Part shown: positions 1-12,200 of the stretch, piece by piece | How the letters are laid out: every line of letters starts with the position of its first letter | Numbering within the stretch: the stretch's first letter is position 1 | DNA from: Symbiodinium kawagutii | Taxonomy: Eukaryota > Sar > Dinophyceae > Suessiales > Symbiodiniaceae | DNA: 64,000 bases | Assembly: GCA_009767595.1 (NCBI GenBank) | Contig: VSDK01015592.1 | Coordinates: 272,211 to 336,210 of the forward strand | Direction of reading: 5' to 3' | Made by a program: the position numbers and the translations under genes | The notes under the pieces: model-generated | Database searches by the model: none | What the model was told of the DNA's origin: nothing | Seen by the model: the letters and a program-made list of their open reading frames with translations, nothing else

Positions 1-1747
1 GCAAATCTATCACGAGTTTGTAGCGGGGATGCCGTCACAAACCGGAGAGATGCCACGATCGGCGGGGTAACCATGGGATTGGCTGCGATTTGTGTGCTTG
101 CACTATGGAGGGGCATATGGTAGTCTCATGTAGCATTTAGGGAAATGATCAAAAGCAAGTTCATTGAACGCTTTCCATCGATCTGCCAATGTCGATCATG
201 ACGTTACCAGATGTACGTCATACGTTGGGGGGACTCAGGACCAACGACATAGGGGAAGAAATCTTGGGAGACGGGGGATGGATTGGGGGGTAACAAGGAA
301 AGTCACAGGTTTGACAATAGTGTTCGAAACTTGGTGCGTTTTTTCATGGTGCCCTGTCGTGCATCCACAAACGCATTGTGCTTCCTTTCCCAGCTGGGTT
401 CTGGAATTAGGCATCGACACATCAGCAGGTCTTTCGAAGATTGCTGAATTTGCACAAAGTGGAATACTTGTTAGATCTTGCTCAAAGCAAGCCCTCCAAA
501 AAATGACTAGCTGTGCTCACTATGAACCAGCGGGTTCTCCCAGAAACGTGAAGATTCAGAATGTACATACGGGTGCTTGTCAAAATGCAGTACCACCAAA
601 TCATTCCCCCAGCTAGTCTGTTTTAGATGATCAATAGTTGATTTCAGGGGTCCCCAAAATTTGAGACACGCTCATACTGATACTTGGTTTCTCGAAATAG
701 GGCTACCCCCACATCATCCAATTCATCAATCGTTCATTGTAATAAACCAATCATTTTTCAGGGTCCCAAAATTTGAGATATATTCAATATACCCAATTGG
801 AAGGTACCACCCTGCACGTACATCGGGGTAAACCTGTCCCTTTAGGCTACATCCTCTTCACCTTTGACTGCGGATGGAGATGGCTTAGCCCCACAAGGCA
901 TGCGCTTGACACCAGCATAGGTGTCCTGTCAACAAAGGTATCCTGAAAGCATCGTGAATTATGATAACAAAAAGGATGAGGTTAAAGACAAGATCCAGTT
1001 GATCAATTGTTATGTTGTGGGTTGCATGGATTGTTGCTGACTGTATACTCGGTCGTGCGCTCGCAAAATTTGGACACGTTTTCAAGATGCATGTTTGCTT
1101 GTTGTTTTTGATGTAGACACATGTGCATATATATGTATATATATATACATTTATGCACACGCTTACGTACATGTGAATATTTTGATATGCATCCAGTTCT
1201 CATAAGTTTGGACTGTTGGTTGTTCTTTATCTCTTCCTCCCTCCCTCTCTCTCTCTCTCTTTGTATTTGCAAATATGTACGGATCCAAGTTGTCCCCCAT
1301 CTTTATTCGCTTCATTACTCGTTGGTATCAATAGTCTCAGTTGTACCCAGTAGTGTTTTGTATCATGTATATATATATATTATTATATAGTCATGTATAA
1401 AAATAAGTAGCAGACCTATTTATCATTCTTAGATTCTTCGTCACCTACATCAGCAGTCTATATACTTGTTCCTAATATATGTAAACACGTGTTAAATGTA
1501 TGTGAGAGCTGCGTACATACACAAAGAGATACAGGCATAGATCTGTATCCATCTCTCCATATACGTATATAATTCATGTGTATTTCAAAACAATATACAA
1601 CCATCTATATCCATCTATTTTAATCTCTATCAATCTATATCAATCTATCTCCATCTATATCCATCTATATCCATCTATCTCCATCATGCATGTCTACATG
1701 TCCACAGAGTCGAAGACTCAACGTAGCGCGCCGAAACGTGCCGTCAG
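1..1747. other. AT-rich, repeat-bearing DNA left of the first placed exon
   Basis: No exon can be placed with confidence. It holds a foldback element (686-779), TATA/TG-rich low-complexity DNA around 1120-1400, a CT-rich microsatellite near 1245-1262 and a run of ATCTAT/CCATCT repeats at 1600-1690. A GC-rich patch at about 30-77, bounded by AG and GT, could be an upstream HECT exon, but no motif supports it. Confidence 0.4.
686..779. repeat. Foldback element, family A
   Basis: Family A runs GGTTTCTC.AAATAGGG..CCCC, a short AT-rich middle containing GGTTTATTAC or TAATAAACC, then GGGTCCC.ATTTTGAGAAACACCC. This copy has diverged arms (CGAAATAGGG and CAAAATTTGAG). Confidence 0.6.
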
Positions 1748-1773
1748 GGTCCGATGAAGAATTTGGAGCGCAG
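1748..1773 (+). CDS. Possible HECT exon upstream of the first secure exon
   Basis: GC-rich island with acceptor CGTCAG and donor CAG|GTGCGG. In the frame that joins the next exon at phase 0 it reads SDEEFGAQ. That is plausible N-lobe linker sequence but carries no diagnostic HECT motif. The exon start is uncertain; the island extends left to about 1701. Confidence 0.3.
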
Positions 1774-2082
1774 GTGCGGCGGCGATTTTGGGGGGTTTGG
1801 GGCACTCAAGCCTTGAGGCTTCATATGAACCATGGGTCAAAATAACCAGGAATATGAAGCCTCAATAATGGTTAATAATCATCTATTTATAGTCATTTAT
1901 AGGAATAAATCAGCCACTTTTTGGGGTACCCCATTCTGAGAAACACCCATATGAATGCTTAATGGTTAAAATGAAGTTGGTTGACAACTGGCTATGGGTC
2001 GATATGAACCAGGAATAATGGTCGATTAATGGTTAATATTGGTTAAACATAGGGGATGACACTGGTTAATGATGGTAAATCA

Positions 2083-2204
2083 TATGGCGAGCTGGGTCAA
2101 GTAGTTCACCAACCAATGGTTGGGGATAGTAACCAACAATTTCATAGGGAAAACAATGGTTAATGTTGGGGAACTAGGGGTACGGGGTTTTGACCCACAG
2201 CCAT
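2083..2204. repeat. Dispersed element, family B
   Basis: Family B starts ATGG(C/G)..GGGTCAA, contains CACCAACCAA..GGGATA.T.ACCAACAAT, then GGGAAAACAATGGTTAATG, and ends GGTTTTGACCCACAGCCAT. The outer ends ATGGC..GGGTCAA / TTGACCCACAGCCAT are inverted repeats. Confidence 0.7.
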
Positions 2205-2642
2205 AAAATCCAACCTTTTAATCCATCCAGCTAATCATCATATGCTTGGGAATAGGATCATCATCCACTATGATGGTTCAATTGCTTAGAAACTTCCTTT
2301 GATGGTATGATGGTTAATCATCAATTTGATCATATCAACTTCACTGAATCCATTAAATCAGACTAACTTAACTTAATCCATTTAATCATATGGTTAATCA
2401 CCAGTCACAGACCTAATCATTTCACCATCATCATCATGCCAGTCATCATATAGTCAAGCTTAATCAAATTTAATCATATGAACTTAAGTTAATCCATTAA
2501 ATCATAATAACTTAACTTAATCCATTCAATCACAATAACTTAACCTAATCCATGAGATCATATGAAGTTCACTTCATCATAGCTAAGTCATCTTGATGGT
2601 TGACCCATACCTATCTGCTTCCCTCGTTGGACTTCCTGGGAG

Positions 2643-2728
2643 TCGCCCCAGGAGCTGCGCAGCTTCGTGGCGCTGGGCCGCTTCTTGGCCACGGCGCTGT
2701 TGAGGCGGCGAGTCGTCCGCCCGGGGAA
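2643..2728 (+). CDS. HECT exon 1 (placed): N-lobe LGRFLATALL
   Basis: Reads SPQELRSFVALGRFLATALL then RRRVVRPG, the classic HECT helix 'F..LGR..A.AL'. Acceptor GGGAG|TCG; 2652 after CCCCAG is an in-frame alternative. Donor AA|GTCGCC leaves two bases. Confidence 0.8.
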
Positions 2729-3202
2729 GTCGCCTTGTGGGCCAGGGTGAGTCAGGGCCAGCGTGATCACATCGGTGAAGGGTGATTCATTGGGAATTCT
2801 AAGGTGATTTCATGGTGACTTCATGGTGATTTAATAGGATTGAATAGGATTTCATGGTGATTTCGTAGAATTTAATGGTTGACGAGTGGTATTTCATGGT
2901 GATTTGATGGTGATTTAGTGGTGATTTGATTAAACACAGGTAGTGTTTGATGGTGATTTTTTCATGGTGGCCATGGTGGTGATGGTGAATTTTGGACTTA
3001 AGTGGCTAATTCACTAGAGTTGAATCGTTAATCATCATGATTAATTAGTAGTGAATATGAGTCGATGATGGGTCACAATGATTAGTAGTGAGGTTAGCTC
3101 ATGGTTCAGTGATGGTTGATTGTGAATAGTAGTGGTGAAGAACTACATAGTGTTTGATTGATTGATTTCTGATTCATTGATTGATTGATGGATGGATGGA
3201 TG

Positions 3203-3233
<31 letters not shown>

Positions 3234-6200
3234 GTTTGTGGCCAACGGTGGCTGATTTGCAGTGACTGGTAGATACACGAGTCGTTTAGCCTCAAACAGC
3301 TGCAGCTCTTTCCCATGCAAAAAGGCTGGTCTATTCACATGGATCTCCCGTTAAGAATGATGAACTCGTGAGGTAGTGGTCAACATGGGACATGCTAGGA
3401 ATGACACGAATGGATCGAGAATGGTTGATATGTGGGTTTCTCAAGCCATGGGGAACCCCAAATGATTGGCTTACTACTCATAAATGACTAATCTAAGGAT
3501 GATAACTTGGCAACTGTTCAAATGTGAATGAACTTTTCAATTTCGGAAGTATTAGTTGAAATTATTTGCAAACTCACACATTTGATCTATCCAATATTTC
3601 ACCACTTATTCAATTGGAGGTTTCTCAGAATAGGGGAACACCCCAAGTCATCCTTTTGAAACCATTTTTCGTAATAAACCAAACGTATTTTTGGGTCCTC
3701 CATTTTAAGAAACCCCCTAATTATTCATTGCTGAATACATCTGAATCCTGCGGTTTGATCCACGTATGGCAAGAAGAATGCTCAATGTCCGACTTTGACG
3801 GAGAGTTCGCTCTCCCAATTCCTGATGCCGGTCGTTAGGGAAGGACGCAACCAGTTTTACAATGAACAATGGTGACCGAATCGGCCTTCTGATGCGAAAT
3901 GACGGGTAGTGAGGGGCAACGAAGGTTGATAAGCCCATTAACTAGGGGTATTTATGGTTACTATATAATTAGGAATTCGAGAGAAGTCTACCAACCAACA
4001 ATAGCAGGGAATGCAGCGGCTAATGGTTTTCATAGCCCAAAACAATTCACCAACGCTTTGGGTTTGCCATGGACACACCATGAAATGGGTCGGGTGCCAA
4101 CTCCCAAGACATGTACGTATGGGTCATGTCAGGTGATTGCGTGGGTATGAGGTGCTGATGAAGTAGTTCGTCAGTCAGAAATGACTCAGAACTCTGGTGC
4201 TATAACGACAGTGGCACATTTTCGGATTTGGGATTCACGATAGTTTGAGTTGATGGTTGACCGATGGCATATATATTTTTTTAATATTGCCAATCGATAT
4301 CAACCAACTTTGGGTTCATGAAAGTTGATGGGTTCATGAATATGGTTTCATATTTATATTTTGCATCTATCACCTCATGATAGTTGATGGTTAACCAATG
4401 GCAAACTGATGGCCAACAATCATGGCAATCAACGTTCACGACTGTGAATGGTTGTGTACTGTAACCGGGGTCGGGTAGCAGGAGTCTACGGAAAGGGTAA
4501 GAAGGAGAGTGAGTCCCATTTCCAAAAGATAGATCCTGCCAATGATGATAGACATTCCCAGTATACTTAACCAGTGTCAACCATCATCAACGATGGCAAC
4601 CCGCATTTAAACCATCAATTAATCATCATTAACTAACCATCAATCAACCATTATCAACCAACCAATTAAGCAATCTCAAGTGTTTGCATTTATCAACCAA
4701 TATGAAAATGAATCATTGTCAATCACTTACTATGACCACTAATCATTCCCCATCACTAGCCATTTTCTAAAAGCATGGTTAATCGTAACCAAAAAAAATG
4801 GGATGAAATGGTTGACTATAGATAGTGTGAACTAATTATGAAACCACAAATGGTTTGATGTCAACGAATTGACTATAAAATGGTTTGGTATTTCCATTAT
4901 CAACCGCACCCCGCATTTAGCCACGTCCCTTGAGCAGCCAGGGGCCATCCGTTGCCGTTGCGACTTGGTGGGTGCCCCAAGTGGATTCTGACGCTGCGGT
5001 CGATCTCGCGACGTGTGAACACCACCGATGCAGTACTGATTGATGGCTAACAAGCTGGGTGCACTCCGGTAGTCTCTAACATGGCAATGGAGAATCCACC
5101 ATAGAAATAGCTGGTTTACCAAGGTTTCCTTTTAAACATGGGATGTTCCAGATTCGTTGATAATTGGTGATGGTTAATGATGCTTAATTAACCAGATCAA
5201 TTGTTTAACCAGAATATTACTCGTGAATAGTAGTCAATGAATCTTACTGGTAGATCCAACAACTTCACAAATCACCAGCAATTTAACCATAAATAGCTCG
5301 TGATCTACCATCAAATGTCTGTGTGTGTGGTCACTTCTATGGATTCCCATTAGCGTATCTTGGGTGAGTATCTTAGTTTTATACGGATTTCATTGTTGAT
5401 AAACGAATAGTTGAGTATCTTAAGAATTGATTCTGACAATGTGGATGATTTTTATCAACAATAATGGCCAATGGTATGAATAATGTAAGGTAACAATTAT
5501 CGACAGATTCTGGTGGGTAGTAATGGTTGATAGTTGTAGAATTCCGGATGGTTGATACCTTACTGATGACTGCGACAATACTATTTCTGATGGATGATTG
5601 AATAAGGTCAACAATGGTTCAACGGATTCAATTTATAACGGTAGATCATGGTCAATCCTATGGAGTATTGGGGGGACAATCATAAACACACCAGCAAGAA
5701 CCAATGCCCATGCAATGCTTAAGTAATATCAGATGGTAGATCAGCCAGAGACCAAGTGCGCAGGTCATTGCCATTGGGGGGTGAGCGATTTGGAGCCAGG
5801 GGTATCCATCTATCCCTTGGGAGCCACCGAGCTACGACAGGAGTGGTGTGGCCAAATGGTAGGAGGATTTACCAGCTACTGTACCCTGGAAGCTGAAAAT
5901 CACCATTTTTAATAGGTAAACCAGCTATAAATGCTGGATTTTCCACTTCCAGGTGAGTTTACCAGAGTGTTTTTGTTACGCGTGGTTCATCCCCAGTGTT
6001 GTGGAAGGATTCCGATGATTGCTGGTCTCATTCGACTGTTGCATATCCAAAAGTATAGACAGCAGGGAGAGTTGTTAGTTACTACACATGACCACATGCT
6101 TTCTCGTTGCTGCTTTTGTTGCTTGTGAGGTGATTGTTGCCAATCAAGCCACCTAGCAGCCAGCAATAAATGGTATATCATTACATCCGAGAGCTGTTGG

Positions 6201-9200
6201 TATCGTAGGATGATATAGCCAAAGCTGTTGGTATACCAACCAAGCAACCAACCAATCAACCAGCTGTAATTGGCATAGTGCCGGATTCGTACCTACCCTG
6301 TACTGTTGATTACGAAGCGCAAAAAGTCCAGCTACCAATCATCACGGTCTCACAGCTACCCTGTGATGGTCCCCAGGCTCAGTGTGCTGCAAGCTCTTGG
6401 TTCAGTTCCTCGGCACGATTCGAATTGGCAGGGCTCCACTGGAAGATGATGGAAACACAACAGGAGTTGCTGCTACTCTTGGGAATTTGTTGTTGATTGT
6501 AGATGTTTCAAACATATCATGTTGTTGTCGTCATTGTTGGGGTTGGCGTTGTTGTTGTCGTCGGCTGTTGGTCATTTGTTGTCGTCGGTTGTTGATCATT
6601 TGTTGTCGTCGGTTGTTGGTCATTTGTTGTCGTTTGCCTGTTTGATTGTTTCTACTGCTGGATGGATGCCGCGCGTTTTCCACATAGCCTGGTTTAGCCA
6701 CTGAGAATTCACAACTGGAAGTTGCCCTGGGATTGGTGATGTTAGGCATTGTTAGTAATTAATGGTTATTGGTCAACAATGGTTAATCATGATGGTTAAT
6801 AATTGTTAGTTATGGTTGATGATGGTTGATCAAGGTTATTCCTCCTGAATAGCATGAAAGGAAACGTACATGTTGAATAACGATGTTAGTTCAACAATTG
6901 TTTCCTGTGAATCACTTCCAAGACATTCCATCCCTGGTAATGTTAACCCAGGATTAATAAACCCCTGGTTGAATAACTGGGGGGTTAGCATTTTAAAGGG
7001 AAACCAAGGCTTTTAGAGGATACCCCCTTTTAATCAACCAGGGGTTTAGCTTCATCCTGGGTTAACATTACATTCTTTCCATTGGTTTACTCCCTCCTGG
7101 GGCGTAGTTGAAAACGCATGGTAACCGCCCGACGACTTGGTTGGCTCCTGCATGGAACCGGGGTATGACCGAACGATCAATGGTAAACCCACTGATATCG
7201 ATGGTATAGCCTGGTGATAACCCGCTAGGGGGGTCCTTACTTTATGCCAAGTAAGGGGGTAAGTATCGTGGTATAGCCCACTTGGGGGGTCCTTACTAAC
7301 TATGCTTACTTCCCTGTGATGATCACCGAAGCCCTTATTAACCCACTATAAACCCTATAAAGCCATGGCTAGAACCCTTATCAGCCCTACCCCTATTAAC
7401 GCTCTAAACCAATGGCTATAACCCCTATCAATCCCTATCAACCTTTCCAAATCCCTCAAAAACCTATGGATCTTCGTCCAAGCAACCACCGGCCACCCTG
7501 AACCCACCACCATTGGCAGGGCGCGCCTCTGTTTGTGCGACGTGGCGCAAGTGGATCCCGACTTCTGTCAGCATCGCGTGGGGACGCCGAGCATGGGAGG
7601 ATGAAATTGGACCGTCCCCCGGGGCTGGTGATCAATTGAAATGTGACCAGCTGGGTCAAGCAGTTCACCAACCAATGGGGGATAGTAACCAACAATAATA
7701 GTGGGAAAACAATGATTATATCATGATGGGGGAACGCCAGGGGTACAAGCTGGGTCAAGGCTTCAAACCAACCAATAATAACTGGTTCATGGTTAAAAGG
7801 AGGGGATGAGAACTAACAATCATAGGGGATATGATATATACATATATATATATATACCAATTAGGTATGGCTATGGGTCAACATTAACCAACCAACCAAG
7901 GGAGGATGATGCGGGAACACCAGGGGTACAGGGTGAACTGACCCACACGCACATGTTGAACTTGAGGGATATTCTATCTAAAAAAGGATGGCAGATGGTG
8001 CTTTTGAACATTTTATCTTTTTATTTGGGATAGTTGGTAAACAGCTTTCGGTGCAACGTCAGAAGAGAAAATGGGAGTAAACATCCGGCACATGTTTGCA
8101 AGCCATGGTATGCGGCGAGACATATAACTTTTTCAAGCTGCAGGCCCTCATGATCCACTGGGTAAGGTGGTAGATGCTTTCAATTCACCATTGTCAATCA
8201 TGACTGATGATATGTCAACACTCATTAGCCATTTCAACCATAAGTATTCAACCGTTCGAACCTTCAATGACTATCATGAACCATGATTATAGATGATTGG
8301 GTGTGGTTGACAAATCATTTCAACCACAAATAAAGCATCAGTAGTTATTCAATCAGCTTTGTCAAGCAGCCATCAATAAACCACGAATTCGCCATCAACT
8401 AAGCATCAGATCATCAAGCCTCACTAACAATCAACTAACGATCAATTAACCACCTATCCAGCATCAACGATCGTTAGCGCTCATCAACCGACTGACTATC
8501 AACCATCAATCCTTCGTTACTTGCCGCTTTTAACCAAATATGTTCCAACGGTTAACCATTAACACACCATAAAACTGATCATCAACCACAACCATCATCC
8601 ACCCAACCGTCCTCAATCAACCACTCTTCATGTTTATCCATACATGCCAGTCATTATGCCCTAAAGTTACCCATCAGTTGAACATCAAATCATGAACCAT
8701 CGGTAAGCAACCGATCTTCAGCGTGGTCAATCATAAAATCATGAACCATGTGTCATTAATCCTCGAAGAGTTCCATTAATCAACCATGAATCAGCAATTG
8801 GTCATTAAACAACCATCACTCACCATTAATCCTCAAAGAGTTCCCCATCAATCAACCATGGATGAATCATCAAGCATGAGTCAATCCCCATGAATCAACA
8901 AGGTAATCATCAACCCATTAGTCATTAACCATGAGCCACTAGTCATCAACCACTAGTCATGAGCCATCAACCATGAGTCATCAACCATGAACATAGTAGT
9001 CAGTCATGCACCATGAACCATGAGTCATCAACCACCAGTCATCAACCACCCTTCAGCGTTGTTGCCTTCAGGTGATGCCCCTGCTGCAACGCAACGGGCT
9101 CCAAAAACTGGAGGAAGCCTTGGGGACGTCAGATGCTCACGTGCAGGGCTGGCCGGAGAGCCGTAGCCGTTACGGGCGTTTTCGGGTAGCCGAACACGGT

Positions 9201-12200
9201 AGCTGTTGATGCTGAGAGTTGGCAATGAGAATAGTTGGGGAAGCATTAACATCATTAACCAAACAACTCAATAGTGATGTGGAAACAAATATAGCTGTTA
9301 ACAACATCGCTTAATAACATCACCAAACAACTGTTAATGGGAAACAAATATAGCTGTTAATGGTTGATAGTAGGGGATAGCAACCTACAAATAAAANNNN
9401 NNNNNNNNNNNNNNNNNNNNNNNNNNNNNNNNNNNNNNNNNNNNNNNNNNNNNNNGGGAAAGAGCATCAATATGGCGAGGGGTTAAGCAGTTCACCAACC
9501 AATAATGGCGTGTTAATGGTTGATAATAGGGGATGATAACTAACAATTATAGTGGATATACTAACTATATATGGCTATGGGTTAAACTATACTTACCAAC
9601 GTTCATGGGGGATAATCACCTACAATTTCATAGGGACAACAATGGTTAGTGGGGAACCGGGGGTGGTTTTGACCCAAAGCCAGTCGATGAACAAGTGAAC
9701 TGTGGTGAACGGTGAACGAGGGTTCAATCTGACAACGAAAATCCTGTGGCTTGGAAGGGAAACAAAACATGGGGGGTCTCAAGCTCTAGGGAAGCCCCAA
9801 AAATGCTTGGTTGATTGTTAAATATACATACTTAGTATTGGATGATTTCGGGGGTCCCCCTATTTTGAGAAACCGCCATGTACATATTTTGACCAGACCC
9901 GGCTTTATACATGGGTGAAAGTTGTAATTCAAGCCATGTATTGCAAAGCGATGCCCCATGTCCACCATATCTTGGTGTGCCAAACCGAAACGATGTCACT
10001 ACCAGGCACAGTATCACGCTATCAAGATATATCATTTACAACTATGTTGAAAGCATGCATACATTGGCAAATCATATCCACTTATATCATATAGATATTC
10101 AAACAAACAAGCATCTATACAATTATGCATGCCAGATTTTAGAAACATTCATGTACATAACAGTTTCTAATTCATGTATTGTACGGCTTAAAATCAGGAC
10201 ATGACATGCAAAGACACTACAGCATGATGAATCACATACTAACTACTGTTTGCCTAAGCCAATTTCTATAAAATGCTGAAACATGTTTGATCAAGTATAA
10301 ATAATCACCTATCAAGTTTCATGATCATATGCAGACAAACTACTCCCTGCCTCTGCCAGTTTCTATAAAATGCTAAAACATGTTTGATCAAGCATAGATA
10401 ATCACGCATCAAGTTTCATGATAATATGGTGGTTCCTTGAAACTGGGAACCCCAAAAATGGTTGGTTTATTACTTGAAAGCATTGTCATTGGATGAATTG
10501 GGGTTACCCATGCTACCCTGATTTTAAGAAACCACCATATGGTCATATGATTTATCCTTTAAAACATACATGAATGCGCTAGCAAACTTGTTTTGAATCA
10601 TTGTTAGATACGCACTGTACCAAAGTTCATCCCCGTCAAGTATAGACGTAATGATCATCCATTAGGTATTTTTCAAGGATGTCTAACATATATTATATCT
10701 CTAACACCATATCTGCATTCGTCATACACTGAAACCAATACCCTAACATTTCATAAACTTACAATACCTGCCCTGAAATGTTCATCGGATATACATTGGA
10801 AATACTGGAGACGAAGTTCTGAGATCACAGATGCCGTAGATGAGATCTACCATCATAGATACCTTAGATTTGCACAAAGAAATTGTTATATACACTATCA
10901 ACCACTTTCAAAACCAGTCGCTGTTCACCATAGATGAACCACACATCGACCTGTGGATACTATCACACAAATAGACATCCATGGATCATATCTATGGTTA
11001 TCTACGGATACAAAGAAGACCTAACGCCATAGATACACGAGTCCCTAGCGTAACTTGTCATTGAACACACATTTTCGTAATTGACGCCCAAAAGACCAAC
11101 GAAACACCGAAGAGAGCACCAAACCACCATTAAACACTCAATCAATCACAAAAAAGACCATTAGTATCCATGAGTCATATTGAAAGCAAAATAAAAAGGA
11201 AAAAAGGAAACATTTTAAACAACTTGTATCAACAAACATAAAGACCCCTTGGAACGTAGAAAACATCAACAGACCCATAAACAATCGATTTTCGAAAGCA
11301 TTCAAAGAAACGAATCAAAAAACATCCATAGCGGACCAGCAGACCCATAAAACAACCCATAACAATGCTGACTAGAAAGAAAAATAAACAACCCATACCA
11401 GACCCATTTACATACCCATAACAGATCCACAACAGACCCTTAGCCATTATTAGCCATTATTATCCCTTATAATCATCCATTATTAACCAGAAATAAGCCA
11501 TCCTTAACCATACCAGACCCATTAAAACCCCAGCATTTTTCCTTCCGGACCTCGCCCAGGCACCTGACCTTCATGGCTGGCGGCCTGCCGCAGTCTCACC
11601 GTGGCCCGCCAAGGTGAGCGGCGAAGCCGCTGGGTGTCACCAGCCCTGGGGTGACCGGTGCTTGTGAAGCCGAGAAGGTGACCAAGTGGCTACAGCTGTA
11701 GCATGCCATGATTTTTTTCGAATAAAGCTACAAAATGATGAATTTTTCCCGGGTTTTGTAGCATGCGATAGCTATAAGATTAATATATATATATATTTTT
11801 TTCGGATTTATAGTATGCAATGGCTATAAGATATTATAAAATCATACCTGAATTATTCGATTTATAGTACCACAACTCGCGAGCCAAGAGGTATAGCATT
11901 AGCCAGTAGCCAAGTAGTTGTGGGTAAAGTTATTAAGATTATTGGGTTTCTAGCTGTAGCTGGTAGACTAAGCTGGTTCTTGGGTAGAGCTATAAACCAG
12001 GCTACCAGCGATTGCTTTCTGGATTCGTGGTGCTTGTCCCTCCATACCAGCTGAAAATGGCTGCTGGTTGGTTGGTTGGTTGTTTGGTTGGCTTGCACAT
12101 ATTTTTTTGGAAGAGTATTTCAACCACCAACCAGTGGATGGTTTTCATAAAGTCTGCCTAGGTTGAACTCTCAAACAGCTTGATATGAGTTGCAAAATGA

